This document shows positions 6,171 through 10,536 of a stretch of 10,536 nt of DNA, one piece after another (the stretch's first letter is position 1; each line of letters starts with the position of its first letter). Origin of the DNA: Oscillospiraceae bacterium (GTDB lineage: Bacteria > Bacillota > Clostridia > Oscillospirales > Acutalibacteraceae); assembly GCA_029004655.1 (NCBI GenBank), contig JAQVYP010000050.1, positions 1 through 10,536 of the forward strand. Reading direction: 5' to 3'. The notes under the pieces were generated by a model that was given only the letters and a program-made list of their open reading frames with translations, was not told where the DNA came from and made no database searches. A program made the translations under genes and the position numbers.

Positions 6171-6567
6171 AAGCCTCGTTGAAATCGAGGTACGAGGCGA
6201 TAAGTCGGTAATAATGATTTGGAATGGCTATTATTACAGCATTACGAACGACAATGATGTTTTGGAATACGAATATGACATATATTTGCTTGAGGTAAAT
6301 TCGAGAACAGATTTAAAAACGGCAGTTATGAATAATTTTGACGATTGGTATGTTAAAGCCAAAAATGCCGAAATAGACAGGCTTGCTTATGATATACGAG
6401 AAAAGCGTAAAAAGCTATTAGATGAAAGTGATTATCTTGTAACAACGGATTACCCGTTAGCGCATGAAAAATTAATAGCTGTGCAAGAATACAGACAAGC
6501 TTTAAGAGATATTCCAGAACAGGATGGATTTCCGTATGATGTCGTGTTTCCAAAGTTAGAGATATAA
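6142..6567 (+). CDS. Phage tail assembly chaperone-like protein
   Basis: A 141-residue protein starting at ATG 6142 inside the end of the RT gene, with GAAAGGTGTGA about 7 bases upstream. The C-terminal half has the pattern of the Phage_tail_APC family: EKRKKLLDESDYLV (87-100) and YRQALRDIPEQDGFPYDVVFP (117-137). In this family the motifs are an arginine-rich RxxLLxxSD helix followed by YRQALRDIPxQxGFPxxVxWP. The N-terminal 70 residues (EIEVRGDKSVIMIWNGYYYSI) are beta-rich and not recognised. Such proteins sit beside fibre genes and are thought to assist tail fibre or tail assembly; the collagen-like fibre directly downstream is the natural client. I considered an accessory DGR factor, but the family resemblance argues against it. 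Confidence 0.75.
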   Translation: MRAKNTILPESLVEIEVRGDKSVIMIWNGYYYSITNDNDVLEYEYDIYLLEVNSRTDLKTAVMNNFDDWYVKAKNAEIDRLAYDIREKRKKLLDESDYLVTTDYPLAHEKLIAVQEYRQALRDIPEQDGFPYDVVFPKLEI

Positions 6568-6585
6568 AATGAAAGGATTGATTAA

Positions 6586-8151
6586 ATGGCTGATAAAGTG
6601 GGTGTGCTATACATACCCGATGCAAACGGTAAACTTACACCTATACCTGCTCTTGTAGGTGCAAGAGGAGCAACGTTCACACCCTCCATTGACGAAAACG
6701 GAATTATCTCATGGACGAACGATAAAGGGTTAGAAAACCCTGCTCCGCAAAATATAACAGGAGCGACAGGGGGGCAAGGTGAAAAGGGCGAACAGGGGGA
6801 CAACGGTTTAACCGCTTATGAGGTGGCTGTTGTGAATGGCTATGTTGGCACAGAAGCGGAATGGCTTGAATCGCTTAAAGGTAAAGATGGTCAAGATGGT
6901 GCTGATGGTCAAGACGGCAAAGATGGTAAGAGTTTTGTTGTCATAGCACATTATGACACGTTGGCTGAGTTGACAACCTCCGTGCCGTTTCCGAACATAG
7001 GTGACATGTATGCCATAGGAACGACGATACCATACGATATCTACATATATGACAGCGTGCTTGACGATTGGAAGTATTACGGCTCAATACAAGGTGCTGA
7101 CGGTCAAGATGGAGCGGATGGCGAAGATGGCTTTTCGCCTATTGCAAACGTTAGCAAGGTCGGCGACACCGCAACAATATCAATCACAGATAAAAGCGGA
7201 AACACAACCGCAACGGTCAAAGATGGCAAGGACGGAACAAACGGCGTTGACGGTAGTAAGGGTGATAAAGGAGATAAGGGAGATAAAGGCGACAAAGGCG
7301 ACACTGGTGGAAAAGGCGACAAAGGTGATGCTGGTGCAAGCGGAGCAGATGGCGCTGATGGTGTAGATGGAAAGTCAGCGTACGAACAAGCCGTTGATGG
7401 CGGTTACGCTGGTACAGAATCGCAATTCAACAGTAATCTCGCTGTTATTAATACTACCACCTCGAACTCACATACGCACGACAATAAAACCGTGCTTGAC
7501 AACACAACAGCTTCGTACTTAACAGCGGAAAAGATAAAATTGAGCGGTATCGCAACAGGGGCAGACGTTAGTGTCAACGCAGATTGGAACGCTTCGAGCG
7601 GTAAAGCACAAATATACAACAAACCAACGATACCCACCAAAACAAGTGATTTAACCAACGATAGTAACTTCATCTCAACGGAAACAGACCCAACCATTCC
7701 AAGTTGGGCGAAAGCGGCAAGCAAGCCAAGTTATTCAGCTTCCGAAGTCGGAGCGGTACCTACCACACGAACGGTAAATGGAAAAGCATTGTCATCAAAC
7801 ATAACGCTGACAGCGAATGATTTGGGGGCGGCAAATAAAACCATGGGTATCGTATCAGTAACAACAAATAAAACATTAGCATTAACGGACGCAGAATCAT
7901 TTCAAGCTGTTTCATCAACAACGGCGAGAACAATAACCGTTCCCGCAAATTCAAGTGTTGCTTTCCCTATTGGTACTGGAATAGAAATAGCAAGGTTCGG
8001 AACAGGTACAGTTTTACTTTCGCCTGCTTCAGGAGTTACGCTTTTATATGAGAATAGCAATAGGTATATAGCCAAACAATATAAAAGTGTTGCATTGTTG
8101 AAAACGGGTACGAATGAGTGGTTCGTTATAGGGGAGTTGAGTGATTCATGA
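6586..8151 (+). CDS. Collagen-like phage tail fibre protein
   Basis: A 521-residue protein; the start ATG 6586 follows AAAGGA (6572-6577). Gly-X-Y collagen-like segments lie at residues about 59-74, 99-114, 170-182 and 214-263, the last including four to five GDK units. The phrase AYEVAVVNGYVGTEAEWLESL (77-97) recurs in altered form at 265-285, a motif frequent in Bacillota phage fibres. Residues 117-170 (NIGDMYAIG, DIYIYD, DWKYYGSIQG) look like a small beta domain. Residues 312-365 carry the tail-fibre phrase LTAEKIKLSGIATGAD, QIYNKPTIP and SDLTNDSNFI. The C-terminus (445-521) is a beta-rich knob (TITVPANSSVAFPIGTGIEIARFGTGTV, in part) like those of phage side-tail fibres. Role inferred: trimeric fibre binding the cell surface. 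ATGA overlap couples it to the next gene. Confidence 0.85.
   Translation: MADKVGVLYIPDANGKLTPIPALVGARGATFTPSIDENGIISWTNDKGLENPAPQNITGATGGQGEKGEQGDNGLTAYEVAVVNGYVGTEAEWLESLKGKDGQDGADGQDGKDGKSFVVIAHYDTLAELTTSVPFPNIGDMYAIGTTIPYDIYIYDSVLDDWKYYGSIQGADGQDGADGEDGFSPIANVSKVGDTATISITDKSGNTTATVKDGKDGTNGVDGSKGDKGDKGDKGDKGDTGGKGDKGDAGASGADGADGVDGKSAYEQAVDGGYAGTESQFNSNLAVINTTTSNSHTHDNKTVLDNTTASYLTAEKIKLSGIATGADVSVNADWNASSGKAQIYNKPTIPTKTSDLTNDSNFISTETDPTIPSWAKAASKPSYSASEVGAVPTTRTVNGKALSSNITLTANDLGAANKTMGIVSVTTNKTLALTDAESFQAVSSTTARTITVPANSSVAFPIGTGIEIARFGTGTVLLSPASGVTLLYENSNRYIAKQYKSVALLKTGTNEWFVIGELSDS
7255..7329 (+). repeat. Tandem 9-bp GDK collagen repeats
   Basis: Units of the type GGTGATAAA, GGAGATAAG, GGAGATAAA and GGCGACAAA lie in tandem inside the fibre gene. 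Each encodes Gly-Asp-Lys or a close variant. The units differ mostly at synonymous positions, so the tract is maintained at the protein level, but its length could change by slippage or unequal exchange without breaking the frame. Confidence 0.7.
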
Positions 8152-8807
8152 GAATAAGTAGAAGAATGGCAATAATGTCACAGGGCGGCGAATCAGGCAC
8201 TCCGATTGGTGATTTAAGCCTTGGAGATAGATTTTATCTCAAGGAGAATGGCACTCCGCAATTATGGCAAGTGGTCGAAAAGACAGATTCGGGTAAATCA
8301 TTGGTTTTTAGATATTACACTCTTGATTATACAATAGATATTATTGAAACATTTCGCTATAAAAACTTTCAAACATATAATTATTCAGACCTAAGAGATG
8401 AAATGTTAGATTTTGAAAATTTACTGGAATCAAAAGTATTAAACAACATTGTTTCTGTATCTAAACAGTACGAATACTACGACCATGATGCAGAAAGATT
8501 ATATACTGAATCAAATAGCGATAAAATATTTATATGGAATAGCGAAGATTTGCCTTTATATTTTAACACATCTACATTAAGAAGAAAGCAGACAACATCA
8601 GGTTCCTCATACGTGGATTGGTGGTTATGGGGCGTTGATTATTATGGAAGTGCAAGTAAATACTACGCTCGTTATTATGTGGGTAGTAATGGTCAATATC
8701 AATACAACGAATTTTGGGTTGGTGGGGGTAGCGGCATAAGTGATATAACAGCGTACCCCGTACCTGCTATGTACCTAAACAACACTTTAAAAGTTGAAGT
8801 GCTGTAA
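8148..8807 (+). CDS. DUF6273-like protein, possible fibre tip or receptor-binding protein
   Basis: A 219-residue protein whose ATG overlaps the previous stop (ATGA), with GGGGAG 11 bases upstream. It opens with DLSLGDRFYLKENGTPQLWQVVEK (20-43), contains SDLRDEMLDFENLLESKVLN (79-98), then KIFIWNSEDLPLYF (125-138) and a Trp/Tyr/Gly-rich end (YVDWWLWGVDYYGSASKYYAR; GSNGQYQYNEFWVGGG). This order resembles the DUF6273 family found in gut Bacillota and their phages, where a setting phrase (PxLWxVV), an S-E-L segment and a terminal WW-L-R/W region occur. I recognise the family with moderate confidence. It is coupled to a fibre gene, so a role at the fibre tip is likely. No TR-like sequence is present, so it is not an evident DGR target. 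Its last codons are partly repeated in the relic at 8830-8903. Confidence 0.6.
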   Translation: MRISRRMAIMSQGGESGTPIGDLSLGDRFYLKENGTPQLWQVVEKTDSGKSLVFRYYTLDYTIDIIETFRYKNFQTYNYSDLRDEMLDFENLLESKVLNNIVSVSKQYEYYDHDAERLYTESNSDKIFIWNSEDLPLYFNTSTLRRKQTTSGSSYVDWWLWGVDYYGSASKYYARYYVGSNGQYQYNEFWVGGGSGISDITAYPVPAMYLNNTLKVEVL

Positions 8808-8829
8808 ACAAACAACCAGGAGTGATTAA

Positions 8830-8903
8830 ATGCAAATAGACATAATAACAGCAGTTACCTTTTTAAGTATTTAAACAATACTTTAAAAGTTGAAACACTT
8901 TAA
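8830..8903 (+). pseudogene. Internally deleted relic of a paralogue of the preceding gene
   Basis: An AGGAG site (8818-8822) and ATG 8830 open a frame that closes after 14 codons. The sequence then runs, in another frame, into a copy of the preceding gene's 3' end: 8870-8894 matches 8774-8798 at 22 of 25 bases, and 8868-8903 encodes YLNNTLKVETL plus stop (YLNNTLKVEVL in the intact gene). The differences are largely synonymous, so the source was once a translated paralogue. The gap of 137 bases before the next gene holds this relic and little else. A 7-bp AT hairpin (8865-8871 with 8877-8883) overlaps it. Confidence 0.55.
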
Positions 8904-8915
8904 TCAAACAAAGAC

Positions 8916-8923
8916 AGGTGGTG
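8916..8923 (+). promoter_or_regulatory. Ribosome binding site poorly spaced for the annotated ATG
   Basis: AGGTGGTG is the only good site before the gene at 8945, but the ATG lies 21 bases after it. At usual spacing an in-frame ATA (8930) occurs, immediately after an in-frame TAA (8927-8929). The true start may therefore be the non-standard ATA or the distant ATG. Confidence 0.4.
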
Positions 8924-8944
8924 TTTTAAATATATACAATAACG

Positions 8945-10147
8945 ATGAGCAATAAAAAGACCCTCCATTTAACGACTAATTCAAATATGAGTGTTGGCGA
9001 AAACAACGCAGAAAGAATTTGGTTTTTTATACCCACGCAATATGATCGTCATAATTTATCTGACTACATATGTCAGTTAAATATAGTCAACTCTGACGGT
9101 GAAGGCGATGTTGTTACTGCCGACTTAACTCAAAATAATGATCGTCCAAATCATTTTGAATTTTATTATGACATACCGAATAAGTTCACAGCAAAAAGTG
9201 GTGAGTTATCTTTTTGGCTCAAATTTTTAGATGGCGACAACAACGTTATAATAAATACGGTAGGCGAAGCAAAAATCCCTGTTTACGAACGAAAAGGCAT
9301 TGAAGAGTCTATTCCCGAGCATGAGTTAAGTTTGCTTGATGAGTGGACTTTAAAAATGGAAGAAAACAACCGTATTTCAGAAGATTATTATAATCAATCA
9401 AAAGAAGAGGCAGATAAATCACAAACTTCAAGTATCGCCGCCGAATCGTTCGCTCGTGGTGGTACAAATACCAGACTTGACGAAGATATTGATAATGCTA
9501 AATACTACAAAGAACAGGCTCATGGATTTAGAAATGAATCGGAGGGATATAAGGGGCAAGCGGCTGACTCGGCTTATAACGCACAGCAGTCAGAAGTTAA
9601 TTCTTCTAATTCTGAAATAAATGCGGAAGAGTCAAAAAATACAGCCGTTCAAGCTAAAGTCAGTGCAAAACAATCAGAATTAAACGCTGGTAAATCTGAG
9701 ATAGAAGCTAAAAAGTCAGAAACTAACGCTGCTGAATCTGAAGATAATGCTAAACAATCGGAAATTAAATCCGCAGAATCAGAGTACAATGCAAGGCAAT
9801 CTGAAATCAACGCATTTGAAGTTGAAATTAGTGTTAAACAATCCGAGATTAATATTTCTGAAACGGAGATAAGAGTGGGACAAATATCTGTCTTTGTGGA
9901 AGATAAAGCAGATGAAATTATTGAAATTGAAGAAAATGTTGTTTTGCTGGCTTCACAAGTGCAGACATTAGCACATGATGTTGAATCAGACAGGATTGAA
10001 GTCGAAGATTATAGAGATGAGGTTGAAGAATTTCGTGACGAATCTAAGGAATACGCAGAGAGCATTTACCTATGGCAGCAAGCACCAAATTTAGAAACGA
10101 TGAACAACGCAATAATACTGCACCCGCCAGTATTAGCAACAATATAA
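8945..10147 (+). CDS. BppU-like baseplate protein with long coiled-coil stalk
   Basis: A 400-residue protein (or 405 if initiated at ATA 8930). Residues about 1-115 are beta-rich (ERIWFFIPTQYDRHNLSDY; ANRE-free polar strands; GELSFWLKFLDGDNN; GEAKIPVYE) and resemble the BppU-type N-terminal domain of Bacillota phage upper baseplate proteins. Residues about 130-370 form a long helical stalk with an obvious 7-residue periodicity of the form NAKQSEI, KSAESEY, NARQSEI, rich in Ser, Glu, Asn and Ala. Residues 364-400 are identical to the C-terminus of the protein at 2251-2820. It is followed 12 bases later by an Mtd-N-domain gene, repeating the order seen at 2251-2836. Inferred role: trimeric adaptor that holds the following receptor-binding protein on the baseplate. 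No enzyme motif is seen. Confidence 0.72.
   Translation: MSNKKTLHLTTNSNMSVGENNAERIWFFIPTQYDRHNLSDYICQLNIVNSDGEGDVVTADLTQNNDRPNHFEFYYDIPNKFTAKSGELSFWLKFLDGDNNVIINTVGEAKIPVYERKGIEESIPEHELSLLDEWTLKMEENNRISEDYYNQSKEEADKSQTSSIAAESFARGGTNTRLDEDIDNAKYYKEQAHGFRNESEGYKGQAADSAYNAQQSEVNSSNSEINAEESKNTAVQAKVSAKQSELNAGKSEIEAKKSETNAAESEDNAKQSEIKSAESEYNARQSEINAFEVEISVKQSEINISETEIRVGQISVFVEDKADEIIEIEENVVLLASQVQTLAHDVESDRIEVEDYRDEVEEFRDESKEYAESIYLWQQAPNLETMNNAIILHPPVLATI
10034..10140 (+). repeat. 107-bp direct repeat, copy 2 (identical to 2707-2813)
   Basis: This copy encodes the last 36 residues before the terminal Ile of the BppU-like protein. It has the same orientation as copy 1 and begins 7,327 bases after it. 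Immediately to the right the sequences diverge, although the following genes remain homologous at protein level. Confidence 0.95.
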
Positions 10148-10159
10148 GGGGGTCTACTT

Positions 10160-10536
10160 ATGCCACAGATAAGACGACAAGAATTTGTTGTCACACAAGA
10201 AGAACATGATATGCACTCTGAAAAGGTGCTTTTGAAAAATGAATTTTTATATGTAGAGCAAGAAGATGGAAAGTTAAAGCTAAAACATGGTGATGGATTT
10301 ACACCACTGTCAGCTTTAAATTATTCAATAGATATTGGTGCTGCCGAATTAGCAACACATACAGCAATAAGCATCAAAGAAGATATCGACAGCATACACG
10401 AAAACATAATCGACTTAGAACAATCGGCGACAGAATCGGCAACGTCAGCAGGAATAAGCGAAGTCAATTCCAAAGCAAGTGAAACCGCCGCATCCAATTC
10501 AGCCGACACCGCTGCCAACAACATCCTAAACGGCGT
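10160..10536 (+). CDS. Second Mtd-N-domain tail protein, N-terminal part (possible second DGR target)
   Basis: An ATG at 10160, preceded by GGGGG (10148-10152), opens a frame that runs off the window with no stop. The first 65 residues match the DGR variable protein at about 49 positions by eye (RRQEFVV, KNEFLYV, QEDGKLKLK, YSIDIG, AELA), so it has the same Mtd-like N-terminal virion-anchoring domain. After residue about 65 the two differ: here a Ser/Ala/Asn-rich helical stalk follows (EQSATESATSAGISEVNSKA, in part). It follows a BppU-like gene just as the first variable protein follows the gene at 2251. The C-terminus, where a VR would lie, is outside the window, so whether it is a DGR target cannot be told. 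Confidence 0.8.
   Translation, partial: MPQIRRQEFVVTQEEHDMHSEKVLLKNEFLYVEQEDGKLKLKHGDGFTPLSALNYSIDIGAAELATHTAISIKEDIDSIHENIIDLEQSATESATSAGISEVNSKASETAASNSADTAANNILNG

Noticed and set aside
7049..7366. A 105-codon + strand frame inside the collagen-like fibre gene
   Set aside because: It is a shadow frame created by the repetitive Gly-X-Y coding sequence; the main frame has recognisable fibre motifs throughout.
8148..8807. Second VR in the DUF6273-like gene or in the fibre gene
   Set aside because: Neither 3' end aligns with TR; the AVRLGG, NAG and APSNSNW pattern is absent.
9590..9890. CRISPR-like or regulatory repeat array in the BppU-like gene
   Set aside because: The periodicity is 21 bases and reflects a 7-residue coiled-coil repeat with diverged codons, not identical repeats with spacers.

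Overview
The window is part of the tail and host-recognition cluster of a phage or prophage, most likely from a low-GC Bacillota (Clostridia-like) host. The AT-rich background, strong AGGAGG-type ribosome binding sites, TTG starts and short overlapping genes all on the + strand support this. No host housekeeping genes, rRNA, tRNA or CRISPR array is visible. The phage assignment rests on protein family features seen by eye, not on a database search.

Layout: (1) 1-946 is the 3' end of a long tail protein (tip or fibre type). (2) 960-2246 holds four small genes of the distal tail or baseplate region, mostly unrecognised. (3) 2251-2820 is a baseplate-like protein whose last 37 residues recur later in the window. 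(4) 2836-6170 is a complete diversity-generating retroelement (DGR). It consists of a 627-residue variable protein with an Mtd-like N-terminal domain and a C-type-lectin-like C-terminus, the variable repeat VR (4597-4705) at its 3' end, a hairpin, the template repeat TR (4790-4898), a structured spacer and the DGR reverse transcriptase (5058-6170). TR and VR align over 109 bases with 19 mismatches, and every mismatch is an A in TR. (5) 6142-8807 holds a tail-assembly-chaperone-like gene, a collagen-like tail fibre and a DUF6273-like protein. (6) 8808-8944 holds the relic of a deleted paralogue. (7) 8945-10147 is a BppU-like coiled-coil protein ending in the same 37 residues as the gene at 2251. 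(8) 10160 to the window end is the start of a second Mtd-N-domain protein, paralogous to the DGR target.

How it fits together: the cluster builds and varies the receptor-binding end of the virion. The reverse transcriptase is inferred to copy the TR RNA with errors at adenines and to rewrite the last 40 codons of the variable protein, changing receptor specificity. A baseplate-like gene followed by an Mtd-N-domain gene occurs twice. The two copies carry a 107-bp identical direct repeat 7,327 bp apart, bracketing the whole DGR and fibre module. This suggests module duplication, possible recombinational exchange, and possibly a second DGR target just beyond the window. No avd-type accessory gene is visible.
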